A DNA stretch of 5,529 nt from an uncultured Chlorobiota bacterium (GTDB taxonomy: Bacteria; Bacteroidota; Kapaibacteriia; OLB7). The position numbers were made by a program, and so were the translations under genes. The stretch is taken from NCBI GenBank assembly GCA_946481475.1, contig CAMLOB010000315.1, positions 1 to 5,529 of the forward strand. The letters run 5' to 3'. Positions 1 to 5,529 of this stretch are shown piece after piece. Numbering within the stretch: the stretch's first letter is position 1; each line of letters begins with the position of its first letter. The notes under the pieces were generated by a model that saw nothing but the letters and a program-made list of their open reading frames with translations, was not told the origin of the DNA and ran no database searches.

Positions 1-69
1 ATCTACACATTCACATCGTTGCGGGAGCAATTCCCGCCTGAACAATAACACAAGGACCGGCAACGCCGA
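1..69 (+). other. Leader upstream of alr, possibly with the 3' end of an upstream gene
   Basis: Short stretch before the alanine racemase start. Frame 1 is open from the edge to a TAA at 46-48 and would encode IYTFTSLREQFPPEQ; frame 3 is open to a TGA at 39-41; frame 2 runs to a TGA at 71-73 that overlaps the alr ATG as ATGA. Any of these could be the tail of an upstream gene, but 15-23 codons are too few to choose. Frame 1 has the most G/C at third positions. A 6-bp perfect hairpin lies at 21-37 (GCGGGA, loop GCAAT, TCCCGC) with no T-tract after it. No convincing promoter is seen, so alr may belong to a longer operon that starts outside the window. Confidence 0.3.
52..56 (+). promoter_or_regulatory. 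Probable ribosome binding site of alr
   Basis: AAGGA lies 13 bases before the ATG at 70. This spacing is longer than the usual 5-10, so it is a weak to moderate match, but it is the only purine-rich Shine-Dalgarno-like string in the leader. The in-frame TAA at 46-48 rules out any start further upstream, and the codons between it and the ATG include no ATG, GTG or TTG. Confidence 0.45.
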
Positions 70-1218
70 ATGAATCGACCGACACAGGGGCGCGTTTCAA
101 CCGATGCCCTTCGCCACAACGTTTCTCTGATAGCCGAGCGGCTGAACCGCAACACCCGGATACTGGGTGTCGTTAAGGCCGACTGCTACGGACACAACGC
201 CTCGATCTGCGTTCCCGTTCTTCGCGAAGCCGGCGTAGAGATCTTCGGCGTGGCCACGATATGGGAGGCGGCCGAACTCCGACGTCTCGGTGTCGACGGT
301 CGCATCATCCTGCTGACAACCCCCTTCAGGTCCGAACGGTTTTCATTCGCCGAACTGAACGTCGAGCCTCTGATTTCCGATATCGACACCGCAACCTGGT
401 TGTCGCAGACCGCCGAGGCGACCGGCGTATCCCTGCTCGGGCATGTCTACATCGACACCGGCATGACCCGCAACGGAGCCGCGCCGGAAGAGGGACTGGA
501 ACTGACGCGGAGAATCGACGCTCTGCCCGGACTGGAACTTCAGGGACTCGCCTCCCATCTGGCCACAAGCGAATCGCCGGACCGGTCCTACGCACGTCAA
601 CAACTCGGCATCTTCGACCGGGTCTACCGGGAACTGACCGATGCAGGATTCGGTTTCGAGGATGTCCATATCGCCAACAGCGGCGGTATTCTTAACTTTC
701 CCGAATCGCACTACACGCTGGTTCGACCCGGAATCGCCCTCTACGGCTATCATCCCGGACGGGAAGAACAGGAGCGATCCGGTTTCGAACCGGTGATGTC
801 GGTCGTCACGGCCATATCCAGTCTGCGCAGAGTCCCCGAGGGAACATCCGTAAGTTACGGCCGACGCTACCGGACCGAACGGGAGACGATCATAGCGACA
901 CTCCCTCTGGGATACGGCGACGGGATTCCCCGGCTGCTCAGCGGCAAGCTCCGGGTTCTGATCAACGGGGAGGAATATCCGGTTGTCGGGACGATCTGCA
1001 TGGACGAAGTCATGGTCGATCTCGGTCCTGAAACGACCATATCGGTCGGGGACGAAGTGACGGTGATCGGTCGATCCGGCGGAAAGCGGATCACCGCCTG
1101 GGACCTAGCCGAGCAGATCGGCACGATCCCCTACGAGATCACAACGCTCCTGGCCGATCGGCTTCCGAGAATCGCCGTCGAGGAAACAGCAATCCAGAAT
1201 AACGTTCAGGAGAGATAG
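70..1218 (+). CDS. alr: Alanine racemase
   Basis: PLP-dependent fold-type III enzyme that interconverts L- and D-alanine in the cytoplasm, supplying D-alanine for peptidoglycan. The 382 residues match the usual family length. The N-terminal barrel carries the PLP-lysine motif VVKADCYGHN with K36 as the Schiff-base lysine and Y40 conserved. HLATSES (163-169) matches the conserved histidine region, ANSGG (202-206) and VRPGIALYG (218-226) the phosphate and pyridine contacts. The C-terminal beta domain has SYGRRY with Y263 as the second catalytic base, LGYGDGIPR (280-288), and CMDEVMVDLG (310-319) with the substrate-gate M311/D312. Residue identities follow alignment from memory with the Geobacillus enzyme. 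Odd points: the usually carbamylated lysine of the H-x-K-x-D-T-G-M motif is tyrosine here (Y127), and the PLP motif has C39 and N43 where A and G are usual. All other key residues are intact, so it is probably active. The start is fixed by an in-frame TAA at 46-48. It is followed after 5 bases by the manC-type gene, so the two are probably cotranscribed. Confidence 0.96.
   Translation: MNRPTQGRVSTDALRHNVSLIAERLNRNTRILGVVKADCYGHNASICVPVLREAGVEIFGVATIWEAAELRRLGVDGRIILLTTPFRSERFSFAELNVEPLISDIDTATWLSQTAEATGVSLLGHVYIDTGMTRNGAAPEEGLELTRRIDALPGLELQGLASHLATSESPDRSYARQQLGIFDRVYRELTDAGFGFEDVHIANSGGILNFPESHYTLVRPGIALYGYHPGREEQERSGFEPVMSVVTAISSLRRVPEGTSVSYGRRYRTERETIIATLPLGYGDGIPRLLSGKLRVLINGEEYPVVGTICMDEVMVDLGPETTISVGDEVTVIGRSGGKRITAWDLAEQIGTIPYEITTLLADRLPRIAVEETAIQNNVQER
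1208..1212 (+). promoter_or_regulatory. Ribosome binding site of the manC-type gene
   Basis: AGGAG lies inside the last codons of alr, 11 bases before the ATG at 1224; a second purine run, GAGAG (1218-1222), is too close to the start to be used alone. Location of the site within the upstream gene and the 5-base gap between stop and start suggest translational coupling of the two genes. Confidence 0.6.
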
Positions 1219-1223
1219 AGAGC

Positions 1224-2318
1224 ATGAACAACTCGTCGATATATGCGATCATCATGGCCGGCGGGGTCGGATCGCGACTCTGGCCCAGAAGCCGCGAGGC
1301 TTCCCCGAAGCAGCTTCTGCACATCATGGGAGAGGGGACAATGATCCAGAACACGGTTGCCCGACTGCAACCGCTGATCCCGCCGGAACGGATGATGATC
1401 GTCACAAACGCTTCGCAGGTCGAGGGATTTCGCGAACAGATTCCGGCGATTCCGGAGGAGAACATTCTGGCCGAACCGTTCGGACGGAACACCGCCCCCT
1501 GCATCGGTCTGGCAGCCACGGCCCTGCTGAAGCGGGATCCGAACGCCATCATGGTCGTTCTGCCGGCCGACCACTGGATCGAGAACGTCCGGGAGTTCCA
1601 GAGCCGCATCCGGCTTGCCTGCGAGATCGCCGAGGAGAAGCGGGGACTGGTAACGCTCGGCATCACGCCGACGCGACCGGAGACCGGATACGGCTACATC
1701 CAGTGGAGCGACCGCAAGAGCGGCGTCGAGGAATATTTCGCTCAGGGAGTCCGGGTCGTCCGGACGTTTGCCGAGAAGCCCGACCTGCCGACGGCCCAGC
1801 GGTTCCTGCGAAGCGGGGACTTCCTCTGGAACAGCGGCATGTTCATCTGGCGGGCCGACGTGATTCTGGAGCAGTTCCGGGACCATCTCCCCGATCTCCA
1901 CGACCAGGTCTGCACCATCGGCGACGCCTACGGCCAGGAAGACTACACGACAACGCTGGAGAATATCTACCGGCAGATCACGCCGATCTCGATCGACTAC
2001 GGCGTGATGGAAAAGGCATCGAACGTCTACGTCCTGCAGTGCGATTTCGGTTGGAGCGATGTCGGAAGCTGGGACGAGACCTTCCGACTTTCGCGCAAGG
2101 ACAAGGAGGGGAACTCCCTCCTCGGCGACGTGGTCGCCATCGACACCAACGACAGTTTCATCCGGAGCGACGGCAGAATGATCGCCGTCATCGGTCTTGA
2201 GAACGTCATCATCATCGACACGCCCGACGCCCTTCTGGTCTGCAAGGGGGGAGAATCCCAACAGGTCCAGAAAGTCGTCGATTATCTGCGGCGGAAGAAG
2301 ATTTCAGCGTTGCTGTAG
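1224..2318 (+). CDS. manC: Mannose-1-phosphate guanylyltransferase (GDP-mannose pyrophosphorylase)
   Basis: Nucleotidyltransferase that joins mannose-1-phosphate and GTP to give GDP-mannose and pyrophosphate in the cytoplasm, the donor for mannose, fucose and rhamnose-type glycans. The 364 residues begin with the nucleotide-binding signature MAGGVGSRLWPRS (11-23) followed by SPKQLL (27-32), whose lysine contacts the phosphates. Further family motifs are GRNTAPCIGLAA (87-98), LPADHW (113-118) with the metal-binding aspartate D116, ETGYGYI (153-159), FAEKPD (182-187), LWNSGMFIW (201-209), SIDYGVMEK (256-264) and GWSDVGSWD (276-284). Residues 298-345 form the short beta-helix-like tail. The protein lacks the C-terminal phosphomannose isomerase cupin of the ~470-residue bifunctional ManC/AlgA enzymes, so the isomerase must be encoded elsewhere. 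Substrate choice between mannose and a related sugar phosphate rests on family motifs. It follows alr by 5 bases and is convergent with the reverse-strand gene. Confidence 0.94.
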   Translation: MNNSSIYAIIMAGGVGSRLWPRSREASPKQLLHIMGEGTMIQNTVARLQPLIPPERMMIVTNASQVEGFREQIPAIPEENILAEPFGRNTAPCIGLAATALLKRDPNAIMVVLPADHWIENVREFQSRIRLACEIAEEKRGLVTLGITPTRPETGYGYIQWSDRKSGVEEYFAQGVRVVRTFAEKPDLPTAQRFLRSGDFLWNSGMFIWRADVILEQFRDHLPDLHDQVCTIGDAYGQEDYTTTLENIYRQITPISIDYGVMEKASNVYVLQCDFGWSDVGSWDETFRLSRKDKEGNSLLGDVVAIDTNDSFIRSDGRMIAVIGLENVIIIDTPDALLVCKGGESQQVQKVVDYLRRKKISALL

Positions 2319-2338
2319 GGGGCAAAAACCTTTGCCCC
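2319..2338 (+). terminator. Hairpin directly after manC stop, possible terminator
   Basis: Perfect 8-bp stem GGGGCAAA / TTTGCCCC with loop AACC, beginning at the base after the manC TAG. It is followed by CAAAAACC rather than a T-run, so on the forward strand it lacks the U-tract of an intrinsic terminator; it may protect the 3' end of the mRNA or be part of the repeat cluster that follows. The structure is read directly; its role is inferred. Confidence 0.4.
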
Positions 2339-2350
2339 AAAAACCTTGCC
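2323..2350. repeat. Short direct repeat CAAAAACCTT(T)GCC
   Basis: CAAAAACCTTTGCC (2323-2336) is repeated as CAAAAACCTTGCC (2338-2350), one base shorter and separated by a single base. The first copy overlaps the hairpin after manC. It may reflect a local duplication or two modules of one repetitive intergenic element. Confidence 0.6.
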
Positions 2351-2359
2351 GCCGGCAGG
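2339..2359 (-). terminator. Weak intrinsic-terminator-like structure on the reverse strand
   Basis: Read on the reverse strand, CCTGCC-GGC-GGCAAGG (2359 down to 2344) folds into a stem with one bulged A and a 3-base loop, followed directly by TTTTT (2343-2339). This is the shape of a Rho-independent terminator and would face transcription from the reverse-strand gene, but it lies more than 200 bases beyond that gene's stop and the stem is short. A stronger stem-loop lies nearer at 2493-2528. Confidence 0.3.
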
Positions 2360-2361
2360 AA

Positions 2362-2405
2362 GAATGACGAATGCCGAGTTGCGAATGTCGAATGAACGGA
2401 ATGGC
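2362..2405. repeat. Degenerate tandem array of a GAATGNC heptamer
   Basis: Successive 7-base units read GAATGAC (2362), GAATGCC (2369), GAGTTGC (2376), GAATGTC (2383) and GAATGAA (2390), then two bases and GAATGGC (2399). Four of the first five begin GAATG. The unit length is not a multiple of three and there is no supported reading frame, so this is a non-coding repeat. Confidence 0.65.
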
Positions 2406-2444
2406 GATGTGTTGTTCCACTCGAACATCGCAAATCGGCATTCG
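2368..2444. repeat. Imperfect inverted repeat (REP- or MITE-like palindrome) built from the heptamers
   Basis: Bases 2368-2394 are complementary to 2418-2444 at 22 of 27 positions without gaps. The outermost ten pairs are perfect (CGAATGCCGA against TCGGCATTCG), and the inner end can continue as GGAA (2398-2401) with TTCC (2415-2418). The whole would form a long stem with internal mismatches and a loop of roughly 13 bases. This is the form of dispersed palindromic intergenic repeats, but dispersal cannot be seen from one window. No transposase or target duplication is visible. Confidence 0.6.
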
Positions 2445-2492
2445 ATAATCCCCTCTGTGGGCGTCATTGATTGAATCGCAACAGTAATCGAA

Positions 2493-2528
2493 GCGGAGTG
2501 TGATTGGCCCAGGCTCATCACACTCCGC
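2493..2528. terminator. Strong stem-loop between convergent genes, probable bidirectional terminator
   Basis: A perfect 12-bp stem GCGGAGTGTGAT / ATCACACTCCGC encloses a 12-base loop that can pair further (GGCC with GGCT). It lies 40 bases beyond the stop of the reverse-strand gene and about 175 bases beyond that of manC, the usual place for a shared terminator. The flanking T-tracts are weak on both strands: ATGTTTCT on the forward side, TTCGATT on the reverse. Position and stem strength support the call more than the tails do. Confidence 0.6.
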
Positions 2529-2568
2529 ATGTTTCTAACGGACTTTCACGCCAGAGCGGCAGAAAAGA

Positions 2569-5529
2569 CTACCTCCTCACCACCACCTTCTCCGTCACCC
2601 TTCCGTTCAGCGTCTGCAACTCCACAATGTACGTCCCCGGCTTCAGTCCCGTCCCGTCAAATCCGACCGCGTAGCGACCCGGCTCGTACAACTCCTGCTC
2701 CACAAGCGAGGCCACCTTCCGTCCCAGCGCATCGTAGACCCCGAGCGTCACGTGCTCCTTCCGGCTGATCGAGAAGCGGATCTCCGTCTCCCCGGTGAAC
2801 GGGTTCGGCTGGGCCGAGACACGCAGGCCGGTGCCCCCTTCGCCGTCGAGTGTGCGGACGCGTTTGGCGGCGATACCGTCGATCCAGCCGTTGATGTGAC
2901 TGACTGACAACCGACTGTTCGTATCGAGCGCACGATTCTGTTCAAGCTCCTCCGATACCAGCCGCATCTGCACATAGTACGTCCCCGACAGCAGATCCAC
3001 CGTCCTGTTCATCTTCCGGTATCGATGGCGAGACAAGGCACTCAATCGAACCGAATCGAGCACCTGCACCACCTCCCCGGTTGCCGAGTCGACGAGTTCG
3101 ATCAGGCAATCGGTCTCCCGGTCGTTCAGGTCGGTCGTATCGAATGCAAAGATTCCTCCGTGTGCCGTCCACCCGATATCGACGCTGTCCGACGTCGTGA
3201 AACACTCGCTCCGGAGAAGTCCGAACAGGTCCGACAGGCTGTCCGGCTGGACGAACTCCGCCAGTTGCAGCGGTCGGCTCTGTTGGTCGTCGCTCATCCA
3301 GACGTCATACAACCGTGCGCCGAAGCCGAACCCCGTTGAATCTCCAAGACGCACGCCGATCTCCCTCCCTTCGGCCTGGTATCCGCCGGGTCGCGTCCGG
3401 GCAAAGTACTGTCGTGTGGTTCGCAGGACGCTGTCGCTCGGGAGGGAATAGAGAGCGGCATAGCGTGCTTCCAGTCGTTCGGTGGAGCTTGCGCCGTTCG
3501 GACGCCGTCCGGCGTAGTCGTACTGTCGCGGCGGGGTTTGTTTCCACTGTGCGGTCATCCCGGTCAGCCACTTGGCCTCCAGCAGTCGCAGGGCATCGTC
3601 ATCGGTCGGACGCTCGTAGGCCACCGCAAACAGCGGCTGAAGGTTCGAGTCGGCCGGTTGCATCACCTGATTTTCCGAGGAGACGACCGGATAGCAGTAG
3701 TGTTCCGGAGGATAGGTGGGAATCTCGTCTTCGACATAGACCCGCATGCCACCAACAGTCATCGCCTCTGAGGTCGCGGAGTCATAGAAGAGTGACTGAA
3801 AGAAGATATTCGTCTTCCACGTATCGGGATCCCATCCCCCTCCGGGAACGAAGTAGCTCCACTCACAGACGACCCCCTCCATCACACGACCGAGTCCGTC
3901 CTGCGATTGATCAATCGACGGATGGACGAACTGCAACGGCGGGTTCGGTCCGGTCTCCGGTGTGATCCAGATCGAGTTGTACAGGAAGTTGACCTGGATT
4001 GCGGGACCAGTCGGCGGTGGGATATAACCGAGTCGATGGTAGGTAATACCGATATACCCCTGAGGACCGGGCTGCTGCCAGACAATAGGACAGTCATCCT
4101 GTTTCATTCCTCTATGGGTAAATGCCGGCATCGAGGGATATTGCCCCGGATCATACCCTGAATAGGCATAGTATCCGTTCAGCGTCGAGTCGGGAGGAGT
4201 CCACTGGGGACCATACGGTGGAACCAGAATCCACCAGAGATCGACACTTGAGCGCAGCCGCCCTCGGGTGACGATGCCGACAGTGGAATCGCTCCAGGCG
4301 ATGTACTCGCCGATGGCCGTATCTCTGTGAGAGTCGTCACTCGAAGAACAGATCACCGGTGTCCCCCACTGATCCGGATCAAGCCCTTTGTAGAACGCCA
4401 CGCTGCGGATCGTCGCGGCATACTGTTCGGTAACGGGAATACCGATAAAGATGTCACCCTGCCAGGTGAAGACGAAATCCCGCAGAAGAATTTCCCGCGT
4501 CCCGGCAGGACCATTGGCCGAGTGCGCGCTCCACGTGATGCTGACGACCGTATCCTCGTCAACAGTACGAAGCGTCATTGAGGGATGGCGGTTATCGGTT
4601 CTTGCCGTATCTTTGTCGTTGAGAGCACCGCTGATCTTGTGCTCGATCGGCTCCCAGAGGATGGCTCCGGTCGATCCGGCCGGAAGGGAACGTCGCAGGT
4701 AGACGTGATAGTCCTGCGATGCGGAATCGTAGCGATGGTACGTGCAGTAGTAATAGTTGTCCGAGTAGAGAATTTTCTTCTGGTTGCTGTGCGTCAGAAT
4801 CCCGAAATCGACCGACTCATCGGGCTGGGCATAGGTGCAGCGTAATAATGCGGCCTGTCCCGGGCCTAACACCAGCCGGACCTTGAACGTGCCGTCGGCG
4901 AGCGTGGCGACCGTTGAGTCCAGCCCCTTTCTCTTGCCGAGCAGCGGAAGATGTGAGGTATCGGGAAACACCTCCTGCACGCGGACGAATCGGTTGAACT
5001 GATTGGAGGTGTCGGGCGTGAGGAGCTTCATCGTCAACTCAATGACCCGCGTCTCGGTCAGCGTGTCCAGAATCGCCTTGGTGGCCGCCGAGTAGCCGAT
5101 GTCGGCACTGTCGTAGTTCTCCACCGAAAAAACCCTCCTCTGGCAGATTCCAACGTAATTGGTGTCCAGCAACCGGTTCCGTACTCCCCCGGTGGTGTCG
5201 ATCATCGTCTCGTAGAACCCCAGTTCCACATACGTTTCCCAGAGTGAATCGACCTCGCCGGTAATCGGATGCCACGTTTTGACGTTCGTCACGATCTCAT
5301 CCGAGGGGAGCGAGCGGTGCTTCACCACGTTCGTGTCGTCGTCGTACGGAGAATCGGGGACGTTCGCCCCCCAATGCACGCTGTAGGCATCCCGCCACTT
5401 CAGTCGTTTCAGCGTCGGCCCCACTCCCTTCAGCCAGGCAAGACTCTGCTGTAATTCCCGGTAGGTGTTTCGGTAGCCCATGTAGACATCTTCAATGATG
5501 CCGAGCGTATCGCGGATATAGACCCCGTT
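2569..5529 (-). CDS. Large secreted beta-propeller protein with T9SS type A sorting domain, N-terminus outside window
   Basis: No specific family is recognised; the call is by domain. Residues are numbered from the first in-window Met (at 5481). The frame stays open for 16 codons from that Met to the edge, with no Shine-Dalgarno site and no signal peptide, so the true start lies beyond the window. Residues 1-220 resemble what follows a glycoside-hydrolase barrel: a GPTLKRLKW segment (21-29), then a beta-sandwich ending LGPGQAALLRC (205-215). Residues 240-625 carry strand motifs ending near 246 (YCTYH), 317 (ITW), 396 (IAW), 468 (IVW), 541 (CEW) and 622 (VAY), spaced 71-81 residues; three are preceded by HPSM, YPSM or HPSI. 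This fits a sialidase/BNR-like beta-propeller of six or more blades. Residues 765-845 look like another beta-sandwich. Residues 885-970 are a Por-secretion-tail: QPNPFTGETEIRF, LGVYDALGRKV, LKPGTYIVEL, ending EKVVVRR. Such tails direct export through the type IX system and surface attachment or release. Catalytic function cannot be judged. Confidence 0.85.
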   Translation of the reverse strand, partial: NGVYIRDTLGIIEDVYMGYRNTYRELQQSLAWLKGVGPTLKRLKWRDAYSVHWGANVPDSPYDDDTNVVKHRSLPSDEIVTNVKTWHPITGEVDSLWETYVELGFYETMIDTTGGVRNRLLDTNYVGICQRRVFSVENYDSADIGYSAATKAILDTLTETRVIELTMKLLTPDTSNQFNRFVRVQEVFPDTSHLPLLGKRKGLDSTVATLADGTFKVRLVLGPGQAALLRCTYAQPDESVDFGILTHSNQKKILYSDNYYYCTYHRYDSASQDYHVYLRRSLPAGSTGAILWEPIEHKISGALNDKDTARTDNRHPSMTLRTVDEDTVVSITWSAHSANGPAGTREILLRDFVFTWQGDIFIGIPVTEQYAATIRSVAFYKGLDPDQWGTPVICSSSDDSHRDTAIGEYIAWSDSTVGIVTRGRLRSSVDLWWILVPPYGPQWTPPDSTLNGYYAYSGYDPGQYPSMPAFTHRGMKQDDCPIVWQQPGPQGYIGITYHRLGYIPPPTGPAIQVNFLYNSIWITPETGPNPPLQFVHPSIDQSQDGLGRVMEGVVCEWSYFVPGGGWDPDTWKTNIFFQSLFYDSATSEAMTVGGMRVYVEDEIPTYPPEHYCYPVVSSENQVMQPADSNLQPLFAVAYERPTDDDALRLLEAKWLTGMTAQWKQTPPRQYDYAGRRPNGASSTERLEARYAALYSLPSDSVLRTTRQYFARTRPGGYQAEGREIGVRLGDSTGFGFGARLYDVWMSDDQQSRPLQLAEFVQPDSLSDLFGLLRSECFTTSDSVDIGWTAHGGIFAFDTTDLNDRETDCLIELVDSATGEVVQVLDSVRLSALSRHRYRKMNRTVDLLSGTYYVQMRLVSEELEQNRALDTNSRLSVSHINGWIDGIAAKRVRTLDGEGGTGLRVSAQPNPFTGETEIRFSISRKEHVTLGVYDALGRKVASLVEQELYEPGRYAVGFDGTGLKPGTYIVELQTLNGRVTEKVVVRR

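Noticed and set aside
19..46. Promoter-like pair TTGCGG and AACAAT spaced 16 bases upstream of alr
   Set aside because: Only 3 of 6 and 4 of 6 matches to sigma-70 consensus, with a hairpin in the spacer; such matches are expected by chance, and many T9SS-bearing phyla use a different consensus.
1206..2261. 351-residue open frame antisense to manC
   Set aside because: It is fully opposed to a gene with clear family motifs, its product is low-complexity and rich in V, D and R, and it resembles no family. Long antisense frames are expected in GC-rich coding DNA.
2362..2444. CRISPR array
   Set aside because: The repeat unit is only 7 bases, tandem without spacers, and part of one palindrome.
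2282..2530. 82-residue reverse open frame across the intergenic region, and a 73-residue one at 2212-2433
   Set aside because: Both run through the heptamer repeats and hairpins and into manC, have no good ribosome binding site, and give no recognisable protein.
2529..2768. 79-residue forward open frame starting at the stem-loop
   Set aside because: It overlaps the C-terminal sorting domain of the reverse-strand gene and its translation is S/P/R/A-rich shadow sequence.
3315..3965. 216-residue forward open frame inside the reverse-strand gene
   Set aside because: The translation is extremely rich in R, S and P, typical of a shadow frame, and the opposite strand carries coherent strand motifs through the same bases.
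5479..5481. ATG at 5481 as the real start of the reverse-strand gene
   Set aside because: The frame stays open to the window edge, no Shine-Dalgarno string precedes the ATG, and no signal peptide follows, although the C-terminal tail implies export.

Overview
The window holds two forward genes, a 250-base intergenic stretch rich in repeats and hairpins, and one long reverse-strand gene that runs off the right edge. The forward pair is an alanine racemase (alr) followed five bases later by a single-domain mannose-1-phosphate guanylyltransferase (manC type), almost certainly one transcription unit. Both make cell-envelope precursors: D-alanine for peptidoglycan, and GDP-mannose for polysaccharide, O-antigen or protein glycosylation. 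The pairing looks like envelope housekeeping rather than a dedicated pathway.

The reverse-strand gene is convergent with manC and encodes a large, probably exported protein; at least 986 residues are visible and the N-terminus is missing. Its last ~85 residues look like a type IX secretion (T9SS type A, Por-secretion-tail) sorting domain with a PNPF motif. The middle shows a ~75-residue periodicity of strand motifs ending in W or Y, best read as a beta-propeller of six or more blades. The segment before that resembles the region following a glycoside-hydrolase catalytic barrel, but the barrel itself, if present, lies outside the window.

The T9SS-like tail together with a moderately GC-rich sequence suggests a member of the Fibrobacteres-Chlorobi-Bacteroidetes superphylum or a related candidate phylum, not a classical low-GC Bacteroidetes. 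This is inference from one sorting domain and composition; the species cannot be named.

The intergenic region (2319-2568) contains a perfect 8-bp hairpin directly after the manC stop, a direct repeat, a degenerate tandem array of a GAATGNC heptamer folded into an imperfect inverted repeat, and a perfect 12-bp stem-loop between the convergent genes. The heptamer palindrome resembles a dispersed intergenic repeat. I see no RNA gene, CRISPR array, insertion sequence or phage gene. The points most worth a second look are the intergenic palindrome, the loss of the usual carbamylated lysine in the racemase, and the architecture of the secreted protein.
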